Origin: Lachnospiraceae bacterium
GTDB lineage: Bacteria > Bacillota > Clostridia > Lachnospirales > Lachnospiraceae
Assembly: GCA_004558185.1 (NCBI GenBank)
Contig: SFDP01000021.1
Span: 1-64,000 of the forward strand
Length of the DNA: 64,000 nt
Reading direction: 5' to 3'
Shown in pieces: positions 8,924 through 17,497 of this stretch; the first letter of the stretch is position 1, and every line of letters begins with the position of its first letter. The notes beneath the pieces are model-generated. The model had not been told where the DNA came from, ran no database searches, and worked only from the letters and a program-made list of their open reading frames with translations. A program made the translations under genes and the position numbers.

Positions 8924-9835
8924 ATGAAACCTCAAGCTGCAGAACGGACAAAACGCAAGGGAAGGAAGAGGCCGGCAGGCTTTATCTGTGTATGCGTTTT
9001 GCCTGCCGTTTTACTTACCCTGACCTTTACGATCATCCCTACCATACGAGCATTGTGGCTGTCTGTAACGAATGCCACAGCCTTGAGTCTGAACAGCAGG
9101 TTTATCGGACTGGAAAATTATCGGTATATGTTTGGCGATGAGTATTTCCTTCTTGCATTAAAGAATACACTAAAGCTGATGGCTTGTGTTCCCGCTGTTA
9201 CGATTGCTTTTGCTTTGGTTCTGGCTTTTATTATTTCCCAGTCTGATTTGAAAGAGCGTGGCTTATACCGTACAGCATTTTATTTTCCCAACATTATCTC
9301 CTTGACGGTTGTCAGTATCATCTGGTCCTTTGTCTTCCATCCTACTATGGGCATTCTGAACAGCCTTCTGAATGGTGTCGGCCTGCAGGCCTGGGCCAAA
9401 TCATGGCTGGGTGATACCGACACTGCACTCTGGTGTATTGCCGTTACATTGATCTGGCAGGCCACCGGCTACTACATGGTCATGCATATTGCAGCAATGG
9501 ACAGTATTTCTAATGAAATCTATGAGGCTGCTACCATTGACGGAGCCGGACCGGTCCACAAGCTGTTTTCCATCACGCTGCCTTTGATGAAAGATATTGT
9601 CGGCATAACCTTTGTGCTTGCCCTTTCCGGTACCATAAACTTAAGCTTCACACTGTCTAAAGTCATGACCGGAGGTGGCCCTAATGGTGCTTCTTCGGTT
9701 CTGCTCCAGTATATGTACGAACAGGGCTTCATCAATGGCAATTTTGGCTATGCAATGGCAATTACTGTATTTACACTTACGATTTCCATTGCCTTGTCTG
9801 CGTTTTCCCGAAAACTTACCAATAACGAATCGTAA
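8924..9835 (+). CDS. Sugar ABC transporter permease, MalF/LacF type
   Basis: Inner-membrane permease of 303 residues with about six transmembrane helices after a basic N-terminus (KRKGRKRPAG). The EAA loop that docks the ATPase is visible as EAATIDGAGPVHKLFSITLP. It pairs with the permease encoded at 9943. AAAGGAGC lies seven bases before the ATG. No ATPase gene accompanies the operon, so a shared MsmK/MsiK-type ATPase encoded elsewhere is inferred. Confidence 0.92.
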   Translation: MKPQAAERTKRKGRKRPAGFICVCVLPAVLLTLTFTIIPTIRALWLSVTNATALSLNSRFIGLENYRYMFGDEYFLLALKNTLKLMACVPAVTIAFALVLAFIISQSDLKERGLYRTAFYFPNIISLTVVSIIWSFVFHPTMGILNSLLNGVGLQAWAKSWLGDTDTALWCIAVTLIWQATGYYMVMHIAAMDSISNEIYEAATIDGAGPVHKLFSITLPLMKDIVGITFVLALSGTINLSFTLSKVMTGGGPNGASSVLLQYMYEQGFINGNFGYAMAITVFTLTISIALSAFSRKLTNNES

Positions 9836-9874
9836 GGCTGGTGAAAAGGGGCTGTCGGGAAATAGATAGCCCCC

Positions 9875-9942
9875 GGGATATATGCTGATGCACAAAGTCC
9901 CTGTGATTAAAATGCTGCTAAAGCAGCAGAATGAGAGGAAAT
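9875..9942 (+). repeat. Type A hairpin/RBS module, copy A1
   Basis: Contains a first stem around GCTGATGCACAAAGTCC, a perfect GCTGC-TAAA-GCAGC hairpin (9914-9927) and the invariant tail AGAATGAGAGGAA. That tail provides the Shine-Dalgarno sequence (AGAGGA) for the second permease. The same module occurs at 15087-15153 and 17334-17403. Confidence 0.85.
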
Positions 9943-10797
9943 ATGAAAAACAATGAATTAAGTCGCCGTCAGACCGCATTAATGCGCTGGCTGGTTCGTA
10001 TTTTTATGATAATTGTTACCGTTATTATGCTATATCCCTTGCTTTGGAATGTTTACTCATCCTTTAAAACCAATAACGAATTTTTGACCAATGCCTTCTC
10101 GCTGCCTCAGGGGCTGGCATGGGATAACTACATTCGCGCAATAGAAAAATCCAATCTCCTGTCCAATGTCTGGAACTCAGCATTGATTGTTGGCATTACA
10201 CTATGTGTCATCCTCGTCTGTGCTGTGCCCTGTGCCTACTGTTTGGTTCGCTACAGGTTTTTCGGCTCCAGGATGATTTTGAACATCTACATGGCAGCTA
10301 TTTTCATCCAGGCCACCTTTATTATGATTCCTTTGTTTATGCAAATGAACTCCTTCCATTTGCTCAACAACCGCCCGGCATTGGCAGTCCTGTATGCTAC
10401 CATGCAGTTCCCCTTTGCCATTTTTCTTCTTTCGGGTTTCCTGCGTTCGATTCCCCATGATTACGAAGAAGCTGCGATGATTGACGGCTGTGGACCGTTC
10501 CGTATCCTGCTGCAGATTATTGTCCCTATGTCCAAGCCGGGTATCGTCACTGTCTGCATGATTTCCTCTATGTCTGCCTGGAATGAATTTCCGGTAGCAT
10601 TGGTTATGCTGACCGATCCAACTAAGCAGACCCTTCCCATTGGACTTGCAAATCTGTACGAGGTACAGCGTTACGCTACAGATTGGGGAGCATTGTTCGC
10701 TGCGCTCGTTCTGGCACTGATCCCTACAGTGATTATTTTCCTTATCGGCCAAAAACAGCTTATCCAGGGAATGAATGCGGGCGGTCTTAAAGGTTAG
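9943..10797 (+). CDS. Sugar ABC transporter permease, MalG type
   Basis: Second permease of the importer, 284 residues with six predicted helices and the EAA loop EEAAMIDGCGPFRILLQIIVP. It belongs to the carbohydrate uptake transporter-1 group with the preceding two genes. An in-frame ATG at 9931 is part of the repeated module (AGAATGAGAGGAA), and the AGAGGA it overlaps is the Shine-Dalgarno sequence for the ATG at 9943, so the later start is chosen. The C-terminus (GMNAGGLKG) is the usual end of this family. Confidence 0.92.
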   Translation: MKNNELSRRQTALMRWLVRIFMIIVTVIMLYPLLWNVYSSFKTNNEFLTNAFSLPQGLAWDNYIRAIEKSNLLSNVWNSALIVGITLCVILVCAVPCAYCLVRYRFFGSRMILNIYMAAIFIQATFIMIPLFMQMNSFHLLNNRPALAVLYATMQFPFAIFLLSGFLRSIPHDYEEAAMIDGCGPFRILLQIIVPMSKPGIVTVCMISSMSAWNEFPVALVMLTDPTKQTLPIGLANLYEVQRYATDWGALFAALVLALIPTVIIFLIGQKQLIQGMNAGGLKG

Positions 10798-10870
10798 TGC
10801 AGTGGAAAAATCCTTCATTTTTTAATCTGCCTTCTCATATAAATAGGAATAAAAAAGAGTGGCAGCTAAG

Positions 10871-11659
10871 ATGGATAAAAAAATAAAATTCATTGTTCTT
10901 GGTTGTGTTTGTCTTCTTACTTTGGCCGGGGTAGGCATAGGGTATCAGGGAAGCAGCGGCAAGGTGGTGGAAACCATGGCCTCAGGAAGCTGGGGACTGA
11001 GTTTTCAGGAGGAAGGGAAGGCTCCCGTAATTGATGTGGATGCCAATGAACTGAAGGAGCTGGAAGGCTATTATCTGGGGGATGAAGCAAAAAAGAAGAT
11101 TTACATTACCTTTGATGCCGGATTTGAAAACGGAAATACGCCTAAAATTTTGGATGCCTTAAAAAAGCATCATGTTAAAGCAACCTTTTTTCTTGTGGGC
11201 AATTATCTGGAAACCTGCCCGGATTTAGTCAAAAGAATGGAAGAGGAAGGGCATACAGTGGGAAATCATACCTATCACCATAAGGATATGGATACCATTA
11301 CCACAGAGGAGGCATTTCTGAAGGAGCTCCAGGATCTGGAAAAGAAATATCAGGAGATCACCGGGAAAGAGATGGATAAGTTTTATCGGCCGCCTCAGGG
11401 AAAATACTGTGAAAATCAGCTCAACTGGGCTAAGGATCAGGGCTATAAAACAATTTTCTGGAGTCTGGCCTATGTGGACTGGAATGAAAACAGCCAGCCG
11501 TCTAAAGAGGAGGCGATGGAAAAGCTGACCGGAAGGATTCACCCGGGAGCCATTGTGCTTCTTCACAGTACCTCTGATACCAATGGCAATATTATGGATG
11601 ACATTTTGACAAAATGGGAAGAAATGGGCTACACCTTCGGAACCCTGGATGAATTGTAG
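10871..11659 (+). CDS. Polysaccharide deacetylase, PdaA-like
   Basis: Exported NodB-domain protein of about 262 residues with an N-terminal signal anchor (KIKFIVLGCVCLL). It resembles the delta-lactam-forming peptidoglycan deacetylase PdaA of spore cortex synthesis. Motif 1 reads TFDAGFENG, with Ala where chitin deacetylases have the second Asp and Bacillus PdaA has Asn. Motif 2 is HTYHH, motif 3 is RPPQGKY, and a late HPGAIVLLHS supplies the catalytic His. The start may instead be the GTG at 10859. The gene follows the sugar importer by 70 bases but has an unrelated role. Confidence 0.85.
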   Translation: MDKKIKFIVLGCVCLLTLAGVGIGYQGSSGKVVETMASGSWGLSFQEEGKAPVIDVDANELKELEGYYLGDEAKKKIYITFDAGFENGNTPKILDALKKHHVKATFFLVGNYLETCPDLVKRMEEEGHTVGNHTYHHKDMDTITTEEAFLKELQDLEKKYQEITGKEMDKFYRPPQGKYCENQLNWAKDQGYKTIFWSLAYVDWNENSQPSKEEAMEKLTGRIHPGAIVLLHSTSDTNGNIMDDILTKWEEMGYTFGTLDEL

Positions 11660-11703
11660 AAAGCAATCCAGATAAGTGCATATGGAAAAATTTTTGTAAA
11701 AAA

Positions 11704-11735
11704 CAGGGAAGACTGAGCAAATCAGTACTTCCCTG
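11704..11735 (-). terminator. Terminator of the DUF1846 gene
   Basis: CAGGGAAG pairs with CTTCCCTG around an inner TGA/TCA stem. On the minus strand the stem is followed by TTTTTT, which suits the leftward gene at 11789. Confidence 0.7.
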
Positions 11736-11788
11736 AAAGCGGTCAATTCTGTTCTCGTACACAGTGAGGTGCTGTCTGAACAAGAATC

Positions 11789-13276
11789 CTACCTCCTATG
11801 ATATTTTCGTTCATTAAACTCATATTTGGGCTCGCAGGTCAGATGCACGCCCAGACGTCTAAACACTTTTTCATCTACAGAAGAAAGGAGAACAGAGGAG
11901 TGTACCTCACAATTTTTCAGCTTGGGAATCTGCGACAGTGCCAGGTGGGCATCCTCATTGGTGGCTGCACTGATGGACAATGCAATGAGAATTTCATCAG
12001 TATGCAGCCTGGGATTTTTACTGCCCAGATAATCCGTTTTTAATGCCTGAATAGGCTCTATGGCACTGGGAGAGACAAGATGCAGATCGTGGTCAATGCC
12101 CCCCAGTTCTTTAAGAGCATTCAGCAGAGAGGCAGCAGAGGCGCCCAACAGGTCGGTAGTTTTTCCGGTTACAATCCTTCCGTCTGCTAATTCAATGGCA
12201 ACAGCAGGATGGGAGGTAAGAGCTTCTCTTTCCAATGCCGCATTCACTACCGCACGATCATTTACGGTGATGTCTGCCTGCTGTAAAAGCAGCTCCAGTT
12301 TATACAGAGCATTTTTACACCCTATCCCACGTTTTAGATTGCACATTTCCTGATAGTATCGGCGGATAATTTCCTGTTTGCTGGCCTGTCTGCAGATCTC
12401 GTCATCAATGATACAGTTGCCTGCCATATTTACGCCCATATCGGTGGGGGACTTATAAGGACTTTCTCCCAATATTTTTTCAAACATGGCATTCAGTACA
12501 GGGAAAATTTCCACATCCCGGTTATAGTTGACAGTGGTTTCCCCATAAGCCTCAAGATGAAAGGGATCGATCATATTGATATCATTCAGATCGGCAGTAG
12601 CAGCCTCATAGGCAATGTTTACCGGATGCTTTAACGGAAGGTTCCAGATCGGGAAGGTCTCGAACTTGGCATAGCCCGCCTGTACCCCCCTTTTGTGTTC
12701 ATGGTAGAGCTGTGAAAGGCAGGTGGCCATTTTTCCGCTGCCCGGCCCGGGAGCAGTAATAATGACAAGAGGGCGCTTCGTTTCAATATATTCATTCTTG
12801 CCATAGCCTTCATCACTGACAATGGTGGCAATATCACTGGGGTAGCCGGGAATCTTATAATGAAGATAGGAGCGAATACCCAGGTTGTCCAATCTCTGTC
12901 TGAATTGAATGGCAGCATTCTGTCCGGTAAACTTGTTAATGACTACGCTGCCAACATAAAGACCAAGGCTTTGAAACACATCAACCAGCCTAAGAACGTC
13001 TAAATCGTAGGTGATGCCATAGTCTCCCCGAACCTTATTTCCTTCAATGTCATCGGCACTGATGACGATGACTACCTCAGCCTGGTCTTTGAGCTGCAGG
13101 AGCATTTTCAGCTTACTGTCGGGCTGAAAACCGGGAAGCACACGGGAAGCATGAAAATCATCGAATAATTTTCCGCCAAATTCGAGATAGAGCTTGTTCC
13201 CAAACAGAGCAATCCTTTCGCGGATGTGCTCCGACTGCATTTTCAAATATTTGTCATTATCAAAACCGATTTTCAT
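11789..13276 (-). CDS. DUF1846 family protein
   Basis: Cytoplasmic protein of 495 residues belonging to the DUF1846 family, common in Firmicutes and without an assigned reaction. It has a glycine-rich phosphate-loop-like block (APGPGSGKMA) and a well-conserved DMGVNMAGNCI stretch, so nucleotide binding is plausible but unproven. The ATG at 13276 (MKIGFDNDK) has GAGGGA six bases upstream. A longer reading frame back to 13309 is possible but starts outside the conserved region. It is a single gene, facing away from the DUF378 gene. Confidence 0.85.
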   Translation of the reverse strand: MKIGFDNDKYLKMQSEHIRERIALFGNKLYLEFGGKLFDDFHASRVLPGFQPDSKLKMLLQLKDQAEVVIVISADDIEGNKVRGDYGITYDLDVLRLVDVFQSLGLYVGSVVINKFTGQNAAIQFRQRLDNLGIRSYLHYKIPGYPSDIATIVSDEGYGKNEYIETKRPLVIITAPGPGSGKMATCLSQLYHEHKRGVQAGYAKFETFPIWNLPLKHPVNIAYEAATADLNDINMIDPFHLEAYGETTVNYNRDVEIFPVLNAMFEKILGESPYKSPTDMGVNMAGNCIIDDEICRQASKQEIIRRYYQEMCNLKRGIGCKNALYKLELLLQQADITVNDRAVVNAALEREALTSHPAVAIELADGRIVTGKTTDLLGASAASLLNALKELGGIDHDLHLVSPSAIEPIQALKTDYLGSKNPRLHTDEILIALSISAATNEDAHLALSQIPKLKNCEVHSSVLLSSVDEKVFRRLGVHLTCEPKYEFNERKYHRR

Positions 13277-13545
13277 AAGTCCCTCACTTTTATGCTGATT
13301 AGATTTCAAAATTTTCCTATTTATTCTAATACAAATTAGCTGTCTAGTAAAGTATTACAGGGTAAAACTTGTGATATGCATACTGCTTAGTGTAAAAATA
13401 TAACAGCTCCTGAAAATTGCCCTTCTTTGGCAGTTGATTAAGAAGGGTTACCGGTTAATAAAATTTCATCTTCTATTACATATATCTTATCAAAAAATGC
13501 AGATACTATAAAAGTAACTATGGACTTTTTCATATGGAGGTAAGG

Positions 13546-13746
13546 ATGAAAACAATAAATTATATTGTGCTGGCAATAGCCATTATCGGAGCCGTAAACT
13601 GGGGATTGGTAGGAATCTTTAATTTCAATCTGGTGAGCTTCCTTTTTGGCCAGATGAGCTGGCTTTCAAGAATTATTTATACCCTGGTAGGGTTAAGTGG
13701 TCTATACCTGATTACCTTTTACGGACAATTAGAAACTGAAGAATAA
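13546..13746 (+). CDS. DUF378 small membrane protein
   Basis: A protein of 66 residues with two transmembrane helices, of the DUF378/YuzA family; the conserved AIIGAVNWGLVGIF block is at the N-terminus. Function unknown. The ATG at 13546 has GGAGG 11 bases upstream and is preferred to the in-frame ATG at 13534, which overlaps that Shine-Dalgarno sequence. It is a single gene with its own terminator. Confidence 0.85.
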   Translation: MKTINYIVLAIAIIGAVNWGLVGIFNFNLVSFLFGQMSWLSRIIYTLVGLSGLYLITFYGQLETEE

Positions 13747-13790
13747 AAAAAGCTGCTGCACAACGGATTTCCTGTGCAGCAGCTTTTTTA
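13745..13790. terminator. Bidirectional terminator
   Basis: A 12-bp perfect stem (AGCTGCTGCACA with its complement) and a 10-base loop, with A6 before and T6 after. It serves the convergent DUF378 and YitT genes. Confidence 0.9.
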
Positions 13791-14690
13791 CAGCTTAATC
13801 AAGTAGTTTCCTTCTATTTTGACCCCTTCATTGACGACCATAAAGGCATGGGGATCATGCTCTCTGATAATCTGTTTTAAATGTCTTACCTCATACTTGG
13901 AAAGCAGAATGTAAAGCACCTTACTCTCCTCCTTTGTATAAGCACCGGTAGAATCCCAAATGGTAATTCCCCGACCCAATTCCCGAAAGATGGTATCGTT
14001 CAAGGCCTTGCAGTCCTTTTTGGTGATTATGGTTACTTCTACATTAATATTCTGATCATGGGCCCTGTCCATAGAGATGGAATAAACAGAGGCATAAATT
14101 AAAGAATAAATGACGGTAGGAACATCGAACAGAAGCAGGCAAATAGAGTACAAAATGATGTTGACCAATAAATTCACCTTACCTACACTGAAATTCTTTC
14201 TCAGCTTGATCAATAGCATACCGACAATATCCATACCACCACCGGAGCCGCCCATTTTCAACATGGTTCCAACGCCATAACCGGCAAGTACCCCGCCAAT
14301 GGCACAGCAGCCTAAGGTGTCCCCCAAAAGAATGGGCCTGGTGGGAACGGGAATAATAGACATGGCCAGGGTGATCCAGGTGACACAGCACAGGGTTTTG
14401 AAGAAAAATCTTTTTCCGATTTTATTAAAGGAAAGGAAAAAGATCGGGATATTGAGCAGATAGTAAATAAGACCGGTGATGTCGAAGTTCTGGAGAGGCA
14501 GATGCAGATAGTCAACCAGCAAATGCTTGAAGAGCTGACAAAAGCCCATAAGGCCTCCATTATAAAGCTGGTTGGGAATAATAAACAGATTGATGCTGCC
14601 GGCATAAAGAGTTGCACCTATAAGAGCCCATAAGAGCTTATAAAGCTCATGCTTTTTTTCTTCTCGGGTTAATGCCAAAAATCCGGACAT
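13788..14690 (-). CDS. YitT family membrane protein
   Basis: A protein of 300 residues with five or six transmembrane helices (YitT/DUF161) and a C-terminal cytoplasmic DUF2179 domain (about 220-300, VEVTIITKKDCKALNDTIF). Glycine-rich GYGVGTMLKMGGSGGG lies between helices, as usual for the family. The role is unknown; members are thought to be transporters. Some upstream DNA between this gene and ftsH is taken up by a MITE-like copy. Confidence 0.88.
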   Translation of the reverse strand: MSGFLALTREEKKHELYKLLWALIGATLYAGSINLFIIPNQLYNGGLMGFCQLFKHLLVDYLHLPLQNFDITGLIYYLLNIPIFFLSFNKIGKRFFFKTLCCVTWITLAMSIIPVPTRPILLGDTLGCCAIGGVLAGYGVGTMLKMGGSGGGMDIVGMLLIKLRKNFSVGKVNLLVNIILYSICLLLFDVPTVIYSLIYASVYSISMDRAHDQNINVEVTIITKKDCKALNDTIFRELGRGITIWDSTGAYTKEESKVLYILLSKYEVRHLKQIIREHDPHAFMVVNEGVKIEGNYLIKL

Positions 14691-14785
14691 AAAATCACCT
14701 CATCTTCGTTTTTTTACAGTGTAACCAATCCGACATAATTATATTATAGGAAAAGGGCATAGTAAATAGAAAGACAAAAAATGCT

Positions 14786-14937
14786 GTAACTATTCAAAAC
14801 CCCATTCGCAAAATCGCTGCTTGGCAGCTTGCCTTTTGCTCATGTGGCTATTTCGTCATATAAATGTTTAATAATATGTCCATTCCTGCAGGCAGGATGT
14901 TTATTTCATTAAAAATTTTCATGGCTCTGAATAGTTA
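14786..14937 (-). mobile_element. MITE-like element, full copy M2 (reverse)
   Basis: Element of 152 bp with the family termini GTAACTATTCAAAACCCC and GGCTCTGAATAGTTAT, inverted relative to M1 and M3. The central part differs (it has CCTGCAGGCAGG instead of the GAATGCTTGCATTC hairpin). It keeps the TGCTCATGTGGC and ATTCGCAAAATCGC blocks found reversed in the other copies. It sits in the gap upstream of both yitT and ftsH. Confidence 0.75.
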
Positions 14938-14990
14938 TAAAATGTTTATAAATCTTTAAGAAAAGACGAAAAGATTTCAGCCTGCGGATA

Positions 14991-15019
14991 TTGATTTCTT
15001 CTTTCTCGGAATTTATAAT
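14991..15019 (+). promoter_or_regulatory. Promoter of ftsH
   Basis: TTGATT (14991-14996), 17 bases, TATAAT (15014-15019): a close sigma-A match. The transcript would begin near 15026 and carry a leader of about 125 bases with two hairpin modules. Confidence 0.75.
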
Positions 15020-15064
15020 GTACTCTGTGAGCGTATACGGCGGTAAATACAGGCGGCAGAAAGA

Positions 15065-15083
15065 AAGCGCTTCGGAATGAGAG
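15065..15083 (+). repeat. Type B module remnant
   Basis: AAGCGCTTCGGAATGAGAGA matches the 3' end (CGCTTCGGAATGGAGGA) of the type B modules at 31470 and 35955. It abuts a complete type A module, giving a tandem of two module ends in the ftsH leader. Confidence 0.6.
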
Positions 15084-15086
15084 ACC

Positions 15087-15153
15087 GGATTTGTGCTGAT
15101 GCACAAAGTCCTTGTGATTAAAATGCTGCTGAAGCAGCAGAATGAGAGGAAAA
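15087..15153 (+). repeat. Type A hairpin/RBS module, copy A2
   Basis: First stem GGATTTGTG with CACAAAGTCC around CTGATG; then GCTGC-TGAA-GCAGC; then AGAATGAGAGGAAAA, the ftsH Shine-Dalgarno region. The TAAA to TGAA change falls in the loop and leaves the GCTGC stem intact. Confidence 0.88.
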
Positions 15154-17307
15154 ATGGATAATAATAGAGAACATTTTGACACAAATCAAAATGGCAATCG
15201 AACCGGAGGAAATAACAGCGGGAATGGAAACAACGGAAGAAACCCTAACAGCCAGGGTAATTCCGGCCAGGATCCCAGGAAGCAGAATTTGCTGATTTTT
15301 CTTGTGGCAACCCTGATCAGTCTGGTTCTGATGAGCTATTTTATGAAAAGCATCAATGGAGCTACCAGCAAAGAAGTCCCCTATGACGAGTTCGTAAGAA
15401 TGCTGGAGGCAGGGAAGGTAGAAAGTGTTTACATTGCTTCGGACAGAATACAGATCGAGCCGACAGAGAAGCAGGAACAGAGCCTGACATCGGGAGGCGG
15501 TATGTTTATGACTCCCTCCATAACCTATTATACCGGAAAAGCAGAGGATGATACTGCACTGACGGCAAGGCTTTTGGAAGCGGGAGTGGAGATTAATCCG
15601 GAAATACCGGACAGCTCCAATATGATTCTGTCCTTCCTGTTTACTTATGTGTTTCCCATTCTGTTTTTATGGGCGATTTTAGGCTTTGTGATGAAACGGA
15701 TGTCCAAGGGTGGAGGCCCTATGGGGGTCGGCAAAAGTAATGCCAAGGTATATGTGCAGAAGGAGACCGGAATAACCTTTAAGGATGTAGCCGGAGAGGA
15801 TGAGGCGAAGGAGTCCCTGCAGGAGGTTGTGGACTTTTTGCACAATCCGGGAAGATATGTCAAGATTGGTGCAAAGCTGCCGAAGGGTGCTTTGCTGGTA
15901 GGCCCTCCCGGAACGGGAAAAACACTGCTTGCCAAAGCGGTGGCAGGAGAAGCTCATGTCCCCTTTTTTTCTCTGACCGGTTCCGACTTCATCGAATTAT
16001 ATGTGGGTGTGGGAGCCTCCCGAGTAAGAGACCTGTTCAGAGAAGCAACAAAAAATGCTCCCTGCATTATCTTTATTGATGAAATTGATGCCATAGGACG
16101 CAGCCGTGATTCCAAATACGGTGGTGGCAATGAGGAACGGGAACAGACATTAAATCAGCTTCTGTCAGAAATGGACGGTTTTGATACTTCCAAGGGAATC
16201 TTGATTTTGGGAGCAACGAATCGACCGGAAATCCTGGATAAGGCACTGCTAAGGCCGGGGCGCTTTGACCGTAGAATCATTGTAGATAAGCCGGATCTAA
16301 AGGGGAGGGTAGAGATTCTGAAGGTTCATGCCAAGGGGGTAAAGATGGATGAAACCGTGGATTTTGATGCCATTGCGCTGGCTACCAGCGGTGCAGTAGG
16401 CTCCGATTTGGCTAATATGATCAATGAGGCGGCCATCAATGCGGTAAAGGAAGGGAGAGAATACGTCTCCCAAAAGGACCTCTTTGACGCAGTGGAACAG
16501 GTATTGGTAGGAAAAGAAAAGAAAGATCGGATTATGAGCAAGGAAGAGCGCAAAATCGTTTCCTATCACGAGGTAGGTCATGCTTTGATCAGCGCACTGC
16601 AGAAGAATTCCGAGCCGGTACAAAAAATCACCATCGTTCCCAGAACCATGGGTGCTTTAGGCTATGTTATGCACGTGCCTGAGGAGGAGAAATACCTGAA
16701 TACTGAGGCAGAGCTCAGGGAAAGGCTGGTAAGCATTTTTGGCGGTCGTGCTGCTGAGGAACTGGTTTTTGATACGGTAACTACAGGTGCCGCCAATGAC
16801 ATTGAGAAGGCAACGGATATTGCCAAGGCCATGGTCACTCAATACGGAATGAGCAAGCGGTTTGGTCTGATGGGACTGGCTACCATACAGAATCGTTATC
16901 TGGATGGAACGGCAACCTTAAACTGCAGTGATGTTACGGCAGCAGCCGTGGATGAAGAGGTAAGAAAACTCCTGGAGGAAAGCTATAATAAGGCCAAAGA
17001 GCTGCTTGCCGATAACCGGGAGGTTATGGATAAGCTGGCAGAATTTTTAATCGAAAAAGAAACCATTACAGGCAAGGAATTTATGAAAATCTTCCGTCAG
17101 ATTAAAGGAATTGAGGAGCCTGAGGAAGAGTCGGAAAAGGGCTTCAGGGAAGTGCTGGCAGAGGAAAAAAAGGAACTTGAGGAAACGCCGGATAAGTCGG
17201 AAGATTGGTCCTGGCCTGAAAAGGAAGTTAAGGCGCAGTCGGATACAGAGGAGAAACGGGGAAATTACAGCGGTGCCAAAGTATCAGATATCTGGACAGA
17301 GGAATAA
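15154..17307 (+). CDS. ftsH: ATP-dependent zinc metalloprotease FtsH
   Basis: Membrane AAA+ protease of 717 residues that degrades misfolded membrane proteins and regulators. An Asn/Gly-rich N-terminal tail precedes helix 1 (about 44-64); an extracytoplasmic domain and helix 2 (about 156-180) follow. The AAA module has Walker A GPPGTGKT (about 250-257) and Walker B IIFIDEIDA (about 305). The zinc site is HEVGH (about 472). The acidic C-terminal tail is long. The in-frame ATG at 15142 lies in the repeat module and is replaced by 15154, which has AGAGGA five bases upstream. Confidence 0.97.
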   Translation: MDNNREHFDTNQNGNRTGGNNSGNGNNGRNPNSQGNSGQDPRKQNLLIFLVATLISLVLMSYFMKSINGATSKEVPYDEFVRMLEAGKVESVYIASDRIQIEPTEKQEQSLTSGGGMFMTPSITYYTGKAEDDTALTARLLEAGVEINPEIPDSSNMILSFLFTYVFPILFLWAILGFVMKRMSKGGGPMGVGKSNAKVYVQKETGITFKDVAGEDEAKESLQEVVDFLHNPGRYVKIGAKLPKGALLVGPPGTGKTLLAKAVAGEAHVPFFSLTGSDFIELYVGVGASRVRDLFREATKNAPCIIFIDEIDAIGRSRDSKYGGGNEEREQTLNQLLSEMDGFDTSKGILILGATNRPEILDKALLRPGRFDRRIIVDKPDLKGRVEILKVHAKGVKMDETVDFDAIALATSGAVGSDLANMINEAAINAVKEGREYVSQKDLFDAVEQVLVGKEKKDRIMSKEERKIVSYHEVGHALISALQKNSEPVQKITIVPRTMGALGYVMHVPEEEKYLNTEAELRERLVSIFGGRAAEELVFDTVTTGAANDIEKATDIAKAMVTQYGMSKRFGLMGLATIQNRYLDGTATLNCSDVTAAAVDEEVRKLLEESYNKAKELLADNREVMDKLAEFLIEKETITGKEFMKIFRQIKGIEEPEEESEKGFREVLAEEKKELEETPDKSEDWSWPEKEVKAQSDTEEKRGNYSGAKVSDIWTEE

Positions 17308-17333
17308 GGCTGAAGGAATTAGATTCTCTCAAT

Positions 17334-17403
17334 CCGGGATCCCGGCTGATGCACAAGGCCCCTGTGATGAAAATACTGCTAAAGCAGCAGAATGAGAGGA
17401 AAA
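17334..17403 (+). repeat. Type A hairpin/RBS module, copy A3
   Basis: Begins with the palindrome CCGGGATCCCGG, then GCTGATGCACAAGGCCCC, then ACTGC-TAAA-GCAGC and AGAATGAGAGGAAAA. A well-spaced ATG follows (17404) but opens only a 37-codon frame that runs into uvrC out of phase. A terminator lies inside that frame. This is the one complete type A copy not directly serving a recognised gene. Confidence 0.82.
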
Positions 17404-17408
17404 ATGGG

Positions 17409-17444
17409 AGGGACTGCTCCGAAAAGGAGAGAGTCCCTTTCTTT
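17409..17444 (+). terminator. Terminator between ftsH and uvrC
   Basis: AGGGACT pairs with AGTCCCT around an inner CTCC/GGAG stem, followed by TTTCTTT. It separates ftsH from the uvrC group, though read-through is possible. Confidence 0.75.
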
Positions 17445-17497
17445 AACCTGTATCAGTGGACAATTCCGGTTTCTGAGTATAGGGGAAAGGAAGAGAC

